A DNA stretch of 64,000 nt from NCBI GenBank assembly GCA_001632435.1, contig KV423958.1:1-64000 (forward strand), in the 5' to 3' direction. Positions 48,275 through 58,860 of this stretch are shown piece after piece (within the stretch, counting starts at the first letter, position 1; every line of letters starts with the position of its first letter). Under the pieces are notes generated by a model. It was not told the DNA's origin and searched no databases. It saw only the letters and a list, made by a program, of their open reading frames with translations. Origin of the DNA: Calocera cornea HHB12733. Lineage: Eukaryota > Basidiomycota > Dacrymycetes > Dacrymycetales > Dacrymycetaceae. A program made the position numbers and the translations under genes.

Positions 48275-51251
48275 AGGCTGGGCCCTCATCTGTGTATAGT
48301 TGTCCGCTCGACGCTGGCGGCGGGGCCGCCATTGTGATGAAGGCGTCGGGCAGAGCAGCTCGCGAGGATCACGCCACCAAATGTGGCGTCCGGCCGGCCG
48401 CGCACGTCAAGAAGATTCGCAGGAGAATACAGCAAGTCAACCACTGAATTTGGCACCGACACTAACGAACAGGCCGCAGCGGCAACACAGAAAGCATTCA
48501 TCGTCGCGCTGCGCGCTGTTGCTGTCGTCCCCCTTGCCACGAACCACTTCACGTGCAGACGGCCGAGCCTATGGTCCCCTCACTCCACTCCACTAATTTT
48601 GATCGGACGCTCGACCCATATCATTCATCAAGTTTCAACCCCCGTCTGCCACCACTCCATCACCGGGCGACAACACGATCGTCTCGGCACCACGTTATCT
48701 CAGCTCCTGGCCCATTGCAACTTTCTCGTCTTGTGTACAAAAAAAGTACGAAACCATGCCCCATCAGCGCCGATCCCACCTATCAAGCTTTCGCGAACGA
48801 TTCACCACACAGAACCCTCCAGCCCTCACTTCCACTAATCCTCTCATTGTCCGAACGGCCGCCTCTTGTCTTTACGAAGTTTCAAGGTCCATACGCTGTT
48901 CATGCCTCTCGCGATAACACTCTCTTTTTTGACTCATTCTCTCGATTCCCTGTCTCTGCTGCACGGCAAGTCGTGTCGCCGTCACTGATGGACTCTCGCC
49001 GTCATGCTGAAATCGTCAATGTCGTCGAATATCACGTCCGTACCCTCCGTTCTCCCTACCTCTTATACACATGATCCAAGAGGGCGAGGAAGAGGAGAGA
49101 GCGCCGCGTGTATAGGAATGATGGAGTCGAGAGAGTGGCACCGGTGGCGGGTAGAGCAGTGTTAGGTGTAGTAGTGTAGTGCAAGCTAGTCAGCGACGTC
49201 ACGATGAAAGTGGCCATAGAATGAAATGGTCCAAGTGCGTTTGCTGCAATCTGGTTGTTTGTAGTCGTGATTCAATGCAGACGGGTTCTTTCAAAAATGT
49301 GGGATAGCTGCCAGTTGGGGTTGAACGGGTTTATTGTTGACTATGTAATAGACTGCCGTAGGAAAGGACGCCTTGCGTATGATCAAGATAAATGGAGCCG
49401 GCCCTAAACAATCGCCGCGGGTCACAAAAAAAAAGGAGGGGCCCGCAACTCCCAGAGTGGGAAAAGCAGGCAGGAAAATATTTAGGGAGTGCTCCCCCTG
49501 TAAGAGAGAACAAACGGAGTGGGCTCAATAGGACAATGAGTCGCCGTGCAATGTCGAGCCCAAACCGCTAAGACCCCGATCATGAAGCGGGAGTCTTCCC
49601 CCAAGGTAAGTATGAGTTGTTACCGATGCGGGTGGAGGGGTATATGAGGGTAGCAGCGAGAGTGCACGGACCATGGTTCGTGCACGCGTCACGCCATCCG
49701 GGACCAAATCGGATTTACGCCGGTTCGGCTCCGAAGCCATGGGTCGGGTTGACCGAGGTTGAAGCTCACGACCGGCTTATCGCACATCACACGCACAGTA
49801 GCATTAGCTGGTCATCAAGTTATTCATTGCGGAATCGTAAACCACATCGTCAACTAGTGTACTATAGTACGGATGAACCCACACCTCCCCCACTCCATCA
49901 ATCATCATCGTACCGTCTCTTGTGGTCCGACCAGCTACAAAGGATACAGACAAGGGGTGTTGCGGCTCTTGTGGCACATTTGGCAACGCGAGACGGAATG
50001 TTGTTATGAGAGACCCAAAGACGAGGCTGTTGTGCATTGGAACACGGAGCAAGAGGAGGGGAGATTCGGGGAAGAGAGACGGAGAGAAAACAACATAGTA
50101 CTTTTCGCAGATGTGATCGGAGGAGAGGAGCGGGACAGGAGACCAAGGGGGACGTGTGCGGTAGTGTTGCAGGATTGCGCGTGAGGACAGGAGCGTGGTC
50201 GAGAGCGTCGGAAGGCGATCGCGGGAGACAAGGGGGAATCACTATGGCACAAGAATCATGACGGGACTTTGGGGCGATGGCGTAAAACGGTGGGGTAGAC
50301 GACCTGGCGGGATCGAGAAAAAAGTGAGTGCGATGGCAGCGGGAGTTGTGCCGGTGTCGACGGCCCCGGAAAACGAGGGACCGGGACCGTCGCCCCACAC
50401 AGTGGGGTGCCGACAGTTCGTGCATCGTCAACGATGCACTGAGACGGGCAAGCGGTGTGGGATGCGCAGAGCGCAAGACAGGGAGACATGAGCCGCTCCG
50501 CACGCGGAGCGGGATCAACCGGTCTCTCGGGCGTAAAGAGTGCGCGGGACCGTGTCTCTACCATGTCGAGCTCGATGCGAATACATGCCACATAGGCGGT
50601 CGACGCCGTCCACTTCCGTCTCGGGGTTGCCGCTATAGCCGCTCGACCTCGCTGGGGCACCTCGCGACACCTCCAGGGGACAGGATCCGTGCGGTCATCC
50701 GGCGAGCGTATCTTCATCCAAGCGTGCTCCCACAACGATTAGGGAGGACGGGCAGAACCGGTTCGATCAAAACGTTCGCATGCGAGCGGAGAAGCCGGAA
50801 ATGCGGTCCTCCTCGGAGGGGGGTTGAAGCTGCCCGTGGGCGAGTCTTCGGGTGTCTCGAGGCACGCGCCGGGTGCGACTGGCGCAGTCCGGCGGCCAGA
50901 TGAGACGTATCACGGTGGATGAGCTCGTCGATGAGCATGAGGATGCGTCCAAGCTGTGGAAGCGGGTCCAGGAGGTATGTGAGGTGTCGGGTCCAGGAGG
51001 GAGTCGTTGCTGGTTGCCAATGCCGCCACCGGGGCAGCGAGGGTTGATCCAAACCAGCGCCATGGGGACGGTCTAGCCGTCGTGGTCGATCGTCGTCGCG
51101 GCCGTCGTCTTCGTCCAGGGAAAGGATGAGGGGAGAAGGGAAAGAGCCCATTATACGCCAGGAAAGGGGAGAAAGCAAAGCATTAAAACACGATCTTTAG
51201 TCCAATCGTACAGCCCAGAGAATAGAAATGTCGTCGCTCGTCGAGGCGTTT
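48275..51251. other. Gene-poor region, 3 kb
   Basis: No recognisable coding sequence. An A-rich run near 49428-49436 and an inverted repeat with 9-bp arms and a 2-nt loop (50420-50439) are present. Open frames up to about 206 codons exist on both strands but translate to low-information Arg/Pro/Ser-rich strings typical of chance frames in GC-rich fungal DNA. Long UTRs of the kinase and of the bHLH gene may account for part of it. Confidence 0.4.
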
Positions 51252-52548
51252 TCAGGCAGAGTACCCGGGGGGGCCGTGCCGGCCGACGTCGACGGACCTC
51301 ATCATCAGCGTCTCGTTGATCCTGCAGAGCCATTTGTTAATGAGGTGTCAATGGACAAAGGGGAAGGACGTACTGCCGCAGCCTAGCCAGCTCCGACTCG
51401 GTCTGGCTGAGCTTGATCTGCAGATTCTCGTTCTGCTGCTCGATCGTCCTGATGTGCTGCGTCGCGCGGTCGAGCAGGGAGACCTTGCTCGACTTTTGGC
51501 TGGACACGGGCAGCACGTCCTTGAGCCTGCGGTAGCCCTCGCGGAGCTCGTCCCGACGGCGTTGCTCGCTCTCGATCCGCTGCTTGCGGATCTCCTCGCG
51601 GCGCCTGTTGTAATCACTGAAAGATGTCAGCCATGGTATGGATGAATACGACGGGGGGACGTACGCCTCTGCATCCCGCTTGTTGGAGCCGCTGCCCCGA
51701 CGGGGAGGCGGCTCGTCGTCGTCGTCGTCCAGGTCGCTGTCCTCGTCCGCGTGCTTGGTAGCGCGGCGCTTGTGCCCGCGGCTCTCGTTGCCCGAGCTCT
51801 CGTTGCCGGTGACGACGTAGCGCATGGAGCCGGTGCTGCCGTGAGACGCGCTCGAGTCGTTGCCGCTCTGGTGTGAGCTGCTCCTATGCACCGGGGGTCG
51901 GTGGCCATGGGAGTGGGAATGCGAGTGGCCGTGGCCGATGCCGTGCGAGAGGGAGAGTGAGCCGATCGCGGGCGGGGTGGAGGCGCTGGCCGGGGACGCG
52001 CCGGGGGATGCGCTGGCCTCTCCCTGTGATGAGCCCGAGCGGCCCGAGTTTGAGCCGGAGCCGGGGGGCGTGAGCGCGTGCGGGGAGATGGCGAGCGAGG
52101 GCGGGAACGAGGCGGGGTGCTGCATGGGCGTGTGCATGGCCTGCCAGGAGACGGGCTGGAACGCAGGCGGGTCGTCCGCTATATGTGCAAGGGGGGCGTG
52201 TCAGCGTGCATGCCTCGGGCGTATATGCGCAATCAATCCGATCAACACGTGTTCGAAGGGGGAAGAAGGGGGGGCCGATAAGCGAGGGGGGGATATACGG
52301 GGAGAGGGAAGGGCGAAGAGGGAGAGGCGAGCGGACATACAATGGGAAATAGGGAATGGGGGACGAGGGACGAGGGACGCACCAGAAGCATGGCCCGACA
52401 GGTGGTCGTAGCCCACATGCGACCCCGGGAACTCGAGCCCTACGTTGTAGGGCTGGAATGCGCCCTGGGGAGCGAGGAAGGTGAAGTCTGTGTGTGGGCC
52501 AAAGCCCGAGGGCGAGTTGCTGCTGTCGTGTCCTGCCGCTGGGTCCAT
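51252..52548 (-). CDS. bHLH transcription factor
   Basis: The exons read from MDPAAGHDSSNSPSGFGPHT through a low-complexity Ser/Gly/His-rich region (HSHSHSHGH) and an acidic DLDDDDDE patch. The basic helix-loop-helix region follows: RKQRIESEQRRRDELREGYR, RLKDVLP, then KVSLLDRATQHIRTIEQQNE and a leucine-rich coiled coil, NLQIKLSQTESELARL. The last exon ends VDVGRHGPPGYSA. The basic region keeps Glu at position 9 and Arg at position 13, the pair that reads CAnnTG with a preference for CACGTG; position 5 is Arg instead of His. It is presumably a nuclear DNA-binding regulator. The frame stays open upstream to a Met at 52884 with Ser/Thr-Pro rich residues, so the true start may be further out. Confidence 0.8.
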
Positions 52549-55500
52549 TGCTGAGAAGTGGACAATGTCCTCGAGGGAGAGGGACGAGTAGGGCGGCGTG
52601 GGGGGGGTGGAGATGGAGACGGAGCGGGAGGAACGCTTGAACGCCAGGGCTGCGTAGGAAGCCAGGGGGTCGGGGTCGCGGGAGCGCTTTTCGGGGGGGC
52701 CGGCGAAGCTAGCTAGCTGCCTGTGCTCAGGTGCCGGGTGGGCAGATGACGGACAACGGGACCAGGTGCAGGGCGCGGGAACAGAAACCGGGCCTAACAC
52801 TCGCCGGGCGGGCGCTACTTTAACTCGCGGGGGTGGGATGCGGCCGGGGTCGAGTCGCGCGGTGGGCACGAAAAACTGAGACAAGTGGATGTTGAACAGC
52901 AGCAGCTCGCTCTTTGCGCTTTATGCTGAGCACGTTGGGCTCGGCGTCGTCCTGCTGGCCGTTGGGAGCGGACAATGGTAGCGCTTCTCGAGGGGATGAG
53001 CGGTGGCCGGGGGCTTGCGGGTCACTGGGGGTCCTGGGCAGGGCGGACGGGGGGGGAATGAATCGTGCGATTGGGGGTTGGACGGGTCGCTTGCTTGCTG
53101 CACTCTTGTTATTGTTGACGGTGTTTGTTGTTGTTGCAGCGGGTATCTCGCTTGTGCGTTGCTGGGGCGTAGGGGCTGGAGTTGGAGTTGGAGTTGTGGA
53201 GTGTGTGTGGGCGGGGAGGGGGTGTGTGCCAGTGGTGATGGTGGATTGAGCAGAGGGTGGAATAAGTGGGGGTGGGAGAGAGAGGAGGAGTGTGGATGGA
53301 TGAAGAGAGAGAGAGAGGGGGGGTGGGGGGGTGGAGAGAGGGGGCGGAGGGCGGGCGAAAGGGTCTGGGCTTTGTATGCCCGCCGATGGTGCCCTGTTCG
53401 TCCCCCACTGTGGCCCTGCGTGCGAGGTTGATGGCCGATGCCCGCCTGGCATGCACAGACAGACCCCTGAGTGTCCGCCCGGCCGCTGCCCGCTGCAGCA
53501 CTGTCCGCGTCTTCTGCGCTCTTCCCCTCCGTACCCTCTGCCCACGTCTTCCCTCGTACGAAACGAACACGGCCGAACCCGCGACGCCCACATGGCCACC
53601 CTTCCTCGCTTCCCCCGAATAGCCCCTCTCCTCACTACTACTAGTACCCTACTACTAAATTATCCGTCCCGGCACCGGCCTGTAACTTGCCCCTCTTTCC
53701 CTGCACCATACAACCCAGGGCAATGCATGTACGACATATCCCCCGCCCTCCCCCGGGCCCCTGATAGCCGTCCTGACTGTGCGCACGTCCCACCCCAGCG
53801 CCACCCCTGCCACCCCCTGTCTATCCCCGGTCCGGCTCTCATCACACTATCGTAACGCACCATATTCGATATTCGATATTCGATACTCGATACTCGCGTA
53901 CGCGCTCTTCACTCTGCGGGTCTGGACGTAACGTGGGACATGATCGACCTTCACACGGGCGGCCTTCTGATGGCTGATGGCTCCTCCCGCTTACGCACTC
54001 GCCCCGTCGTCCCGGCAGGCCCTTGCCTACCTTGCCAGCTCTGCGTCCTCCAGCCGTCCCTCGCCGCATCCGGCCGAATTCGCATCCCGGCGCCATCTCG
54101 CCAGCCGCAGGGCGACCGCTGAGGGTCCGTCCGCCGCACCTGCTTCTCCTCGCCGCTTCCAGCCGCTTCCCCCGCCACGCTCTGCCCCCGCCGGCGGAGG
54201 CCGGCTCGGCTCCCGCCCTCCTCCGCGGCAGCACCACCGTTCGCCCTTCGCTCCTTCTGGCACCGGACCCACCCAACTCGACCCACTCTGCCATACCGCG
54301 CACTCCCATCCCTCAACTTACACTCCTATATTCCCAGCTCGCCCACGCTTTCCCCTCTCCCGGTGCACAACCCACACCACTCTGGCCGGGCCCGCCAGCT
54401 GGCACCGAGCCGGCGGCACGCACGCGACCCCTTCGCCCCTCTTGCCAAATGCCTCCTCCCCCCCGCCCACCGTCTCGTGCTCAAAGCGAGCAGCTCGGGA
54501 AAGCAAGTTGCCCCGAGCCAATCGCATCACCGCCAATCGATAGATGGTGCGCCCCCGTGCCTATGCCCGCGGCCGGCTCCCGCCTTCTCCCTCCTCCCTT
54601 CTCTCAACACATCTCAGCGCATCAGCCCGACATATCTAGACGCATCCGACCGCAGCGCGCAGGACCAGGACCAAGCATCGCGCACGACCAAAGCTGGGAT
54701 AAGCACCCCCGGAGATTCTCGCCCACCTGCCCGCTTTGGGATCGCAACGCACAATAAACGCCCCTGCCTGCGTGCTGCCAGCCCTGGACCGCCCAGCGAC
54801 CACAACCGCAAGCAGCTTCCGCTTCCCCCTTCTGCTCTCCTGAGGCTTTCGGGAATAGGAATCGGATCGTGAACCGCGAATCGGCCCTCCTTGGCCCACG
54901 CGGCCTGCCACATAGGGCGAGGAACGTGCCACGCTAGCCTGCGCCCGCTAGCCTGCCTGCTGGTCCCTGCCTGTTGGTTAATCCCCATGCCCAATCTCCA
55001 GTCCCCGATCTCCCCTGCTGCTGCTGGCGGCCAGCGTGGGATCGGCAGCACGCGCACATCTGTCAGTCAATGAGCGGCACAGCATCAGCCCGCATCATCT
55101 CCCATCAAGCGCGTGCATCATCGGGATTCGGCTCTGGCGTCTGGGTTCTGGGTTCTGGACCCTGAGCCACAGGCGGGTGGCCTTTGGCAAGTACTTGCCC
55201 CTGTCTTCTCACTGGCTGACTGCTGGCTGTTGGCTTCGCTGGCGGGCCTCTGAGAGGTGACAAATCTGAGAGGTGACGAATCTGGGGTTGACTTTACAAT
55301 TTTCTCCGGTTCGAAGTTGGGGCGACTGCAGTAGGAAGGCTGGCTGGCGCCGCCATTATCCGCTGCCCGGTGGCCTTTGTTCTGCCCAGGTGCTCACCGT
55401 TCATGATCCGCTCCTCGCTGTTTAAGTCCGACAAAGGTCGCCTACTGGCGGCGCGCACCCCAAGCTGCTGCGCCGGCTCCCGCGCTTGCCGAGTTTGGCC

Positions 55501-56835
55501 ACGGCCGCCCCTTTTTCGGCTGACCGTAGAGCGATATGATCCGTCCATCCGACCGTCCGCCCCGACGCGCGCTGCTGCCAATCCAGCACAGTGCAATGCT
55601 ATAAGATAGCGTACCGTCCGTACCGTACTAGTAGCGCGCGGATGACTCGCTTTACACGCGGCTCTCCGGGAATACAACATGTTGATCCCGGCCCCATCGC
55701 CCATCGCCCCATCATCCGCCTCGTGCGGCCGGCCCAAGTCGGGCAATCGAGAGAAGCCCCGAAAATGTCTCGGAAAACGGGGCGGCTTCAACACCAGCGT
55801 CGGAGGGCGAACGGGAATGCTCCGTCTGTCCCGGTGTGCGAGCGCGGTCCGATAAGACGGGATCTGTCCCAGCGGGGGACGCGTAAGCCCTGTGCTCAGT
55901 GGGAGGGGCAGGTGGAGTCCCACGCTGCGGGCGTGGTGCATGGCCGGTCGGGGCGGGCTGGCCGCTTTGGGCGGTTGGAGAGGGCCCGAGAGGGGCGCAG
56001 CAGGGGATTGGATAGGGACTGGGTGAGCCGGAGTGAGTAAGAAGCGTGCGGAGCGCGGATGCTGTGCGATGCTCAGCTGTGAGCGTTAGAAGCTGAGCCA
56101 GAAATGGCAGGTGTGTGAATAGAGAGGAACCGACCTCGGGAAAAGGTGGAAGCTGGGCGTGAGAACGCGGGTGCTGGTTGGGGGAGGTGCGATAAGCAGG
56201 GTGGTGCTTGCATGATCGAGAAGGTGTCTCTTGGGCTTAACTTTACAGTTGGGAAGTTCATTGAAGTTCTACATACGGTTTGCTCTTGGGTCTACGTATT
56301 TGGCCGAACCTGAAATAATCTAACGACCGGTCTGTTTTCTCAGCATTGGCAAACGGCAAGCCGTCGTACCAGCGGAACATTCCAGACTGTGTTCATTAGC
56401 TAATAAGCCAGTGTGGAGCAGGCGGGGATGCAGAGGATGTGTGCAATTCAGACTTACGGCGTCAGAAGGATCCAGTTCAGCCTAGGGGTATGCGAGTGTG
56501 ACAAGGTGGTGTTGCACAATGCCGACCTGACGCATACTAGGAACTAAGGGATCGCATCACCCCTGTGCCAAGATGTGGAGAAAGGATGCCTAATGTTCAA
56601 TTTCAAGCTCTATAGTTCCGCGCCTGTAAATTGCAGGAAAGGGGGCAAGATCTCTCCGTGATACAGGAGAGCGGTGGATAGGAGCGAAGTGAATATGTTT
56701 GGAAAGGGGCTAACCAAGGGATCAGCACGCGCTGTGGTGATATTGCAGCTATGCGAATCTCACACCGGAAATCAATCAATCACAGGATACAATTTCTTCA
56801 TTTAGCTACAAGGGAAATAGGAGCTCTGGGCATTC
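52549..56835. other. Gene-poor GC-rich region, 4.3 kb
   Basis: No convincing gene. The first 400 bp may be an extension of the bHLH gene. GA-rich and GT-rich simple sequence lies at about 53160-53350, and an ATTCG/ACTCG pentamer array lies near 53866-53897. Long open frames (for example 54023-54757) are Pro/Ala/Arg-rich strings without domains and arise from GC-rich composition. The region could be a large upstream control region of the transcription factor or hold non-coding RNA. Confidence 0.4.
53866..53897. repeat. ATTCG/ACTCG pentanucleotide microsatellite
   Basis: About six tandem five-base units alternating ATTCG and ACTCG-like forms; a simple repeat in non-coding sequence. Confidence 0.8.
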
Positions 56836-58447
56836 TCACGCTGCAGCGACACCAGGGTTGTGCACTGACAACATCTGCTTCCAGAAGTCCTCCTGCCAAG
56901 CGGTCGCCTCTCCGCTCAGGTGCTGCGAAATGACGGGCTTGCCGGTCTTCTTGGAGTGCTCTTTCAGCCTCTCTAGCTCCTGGTCAATCAGAGCATCCTT
57001 TCGTCCCTTGGTACGGGGCATGAAACGGAAGCGATCACGTGTGATCTTGAAGTCAACCGCATTGGCGTTCAGCGCTTTCAGCGTCTTGAGCTCGACCAAG
57101 GACTGCACGATCGAGGTCAGGCACAACCTGGGTCTTTATCAGACGGGCTTACGTAGTCGTCCGGGTTGGAGCGATTCAGATTGAAGGGCTCTTTCAGAGA
57201 CACAAATGGGTTGATAATGAAGCGAGAGTTGCGAATGTGGTTGATAGACCGAGAGTGCGGCTAGAAGCATCAAATGAGGTAGACATAACCGCGTCTGATG
57301 AATCAGACGCACTGTGAGTGGATGGCAGAGGAAGACGTCGCCGGTCTTGCCCGTCAGCTACAAATTATCAGACATGCGTACTTTGAAGCTAATCGATGCT
57401 TACAGTGACAAATTTCTTCGACTCCTTAACGAAGCGAGGCACCACTTTCGTAGCCGATCCCTCGGGATCAGACATATCCGACGAGCCTTCGGGATGCTCA
57501 TACAGCCTGCAGGGGCAGAATCAGATCTATCCAATTGCCCACGTCGGCCTACTCACCACTCCACGACCTTGTCGGTGCCATCAGGGCAGATGTATGTTGG
57601 GCCCGCCCGCTCGACGATATCACTGAAGAGGACGAGGCATTCGAGCGCTTGAGTTTCGGAGTCTTATGGAAAACGATAAGTATGAAACGCCACGGTGCAC
57701 TTGATGGGCTAACCCAAGAAGTGCCTGAACCAGTCACCGTCGCTACATCGGGCATGAGAGACTTCGTCGCATTTCAAAGGTTAGGATCTGGGACTTACAC
57801 GTGCCACGTTGGGCCCCTGAAAGGGCATAGTAGCCTACAGGTATGGAGAGGTACGAAACTCACATATCGCGTGGATCGATGACCTCATTCGGATCGAACT
57901 TCTCGCTGCCGAGGTTGCAAATGAAGCCATCGGTCCAGCTTGCCGTCTTATAGTCAATACGATCCACGCCGCCCAAAAGTTCGCCTGATTATTGCGTTAG
58001 CATGACCTCAGCACAGTCACCGAGGCATCGCCTACACATCGCGCCCCAAACCTTGGGAGCGAATTGTTCAACATGGCCTATTGCAAGGAGCATGAGGCAT
58101 GAAACACATCATGTCACAGGCAACATACTCCGGCGATGAGAAGGCATGTGAATGTCTTCCTTGGTCCATGTGCTCTTGTCGTTCGGGTCCATGCCAAGGC
58201 GCACCCACACGTCCTCCAAGAAATAATCCAGCGATTCCTGTGGAATCGCGCCCCGGATCGCAACGTAACCGTTCTCGATGAAGCAATCCACCTGTTCCTC
58301 TTCGAACGATAACGTGTTAGAAAGCGGTGAACCAATGCATTGATCTTACTTACGCGTCAAGAACTTGAAGCCCTTCTTCTGCGCATCAACCTGGATGGTG
58401 AACCCCTTCTGGAGGTCGCTAGTAGCGGCGGCGTTGGTATCACCCAT
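56836..58447 (-). CDS. Phytanoyl-CoA-dioxygenase-like Fe(II)/2-oxoglutarate oxygenase
   Basis: It starts MGDTNAAATSDLQKGFTIQV at 58447. Exons give VDCFIENGYVAIRGAIPQES, LDYFLEDVWVRLGMDPND and ELLGGVDRIDYKTASWTDGF. An 18-nt micro-exon at 57799-57816 then completes GPTWHVDGDWFRHFLDS, the HxD iron-binding motif. Later exons carry FSDIVERAGPTYICPDG, VTLTGKTGDVFLCHPL, the distal His in PHSRSINHIRNSRFIINPFV, and SLKEPFNLNRSNPDDY, ending NPGVAAA. The facial triad is complete only when the micro-exon is included. The family contains fungal PhyH-like oxygenases of unknown substrate; true phytanoyl-CoA hydroxylase activity should not be assumed. No peroxisomal SKL-type tail is seen, so the enzyme is probably cytosolic. 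Confidence 0.85.
57799..57816 (-). other. 18-nt micro-exon encoding the HxD histidine
   Basis: On the minus strand the exon is flanked by CCTTTCAG on its 5' side and GTAAGTCC on its 3' side, both strong splice signals. It contributes GPTWH and the first two bases of Val, joining to DGDWF in the next exon. Without it the neighbouring exons would read DPRD-x-DGD and lose the iron-binding His. Confidence 0.75.
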
Positions 58448-58860
58448 ACTGAGATAACGGTTGCCTGTGGGATGAAGTGCATTCGGAGCGCCATCTGGAG
58501 CGCATACTTATAGTGCGGGGTAATTGTGGGGAAGGCATACTGGGCGGGTTGGTGAGGTGAGGGAGGATATTCCGAGGACCAATCGGAGGCTTTCCCATTT
58601 CTCCGACAGTGCCGACCATGCAATTGCAACCAAACATGGAATGGTCACCCCATTCATTGACCGTCGATGCATTCCGAGCTGAAATCGAAGCCTCCACACT
58701 AGCTAGAAGAGATCGACGTGTTCCGAGCCAATCCGGATAAACCCCTTTGTTGGTGCGGAGAAACCTCGACGCGGGTTTGCTCGCACGATTATTGGGTGCA
58801 AAAGGATATCTCATGAATTAGGTCCACCTCATAACATGAACGGAATGGTAATAATACGGC
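58448..58860. promoter_or_regulatory. Spacer between SMC6 3' end and PhyH-like gene
   Basis: 413 bp containing the PhyH-like promoter and SMC6 3' UTR. Open frames on the minus strand look like chance frames. Nothing else was recognised. Confidence 0.4.

Noticed and set aside
52820..53635. Minus-strand frame of 271 codons upstream of the bHLH gene
   Set aside because: Low-complexity Pro/Ser/His-rich translation from simple repeats and no clear splice into the bHLH exons.
54023..54757. Long plus-strand frame of 244 codons
   Set aside because: Pro/Ala/Arg/Ser-rich translation without domains, overlapped by similar frames on both strands; best explained by GC-rich composition.
55261..55340. tRNA-like B box (GGTTCGAA) near 55306
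   Set aside because: No matching A box, acceptor stem or anticodon arm could be folded around it.
57750..57900. Apparent loss of the HxD motif in the dioxygenase
   Set aside because: A micro-exon with good splice signals restores W-H-V-D-G-D, so the gene is not judged to be dead.
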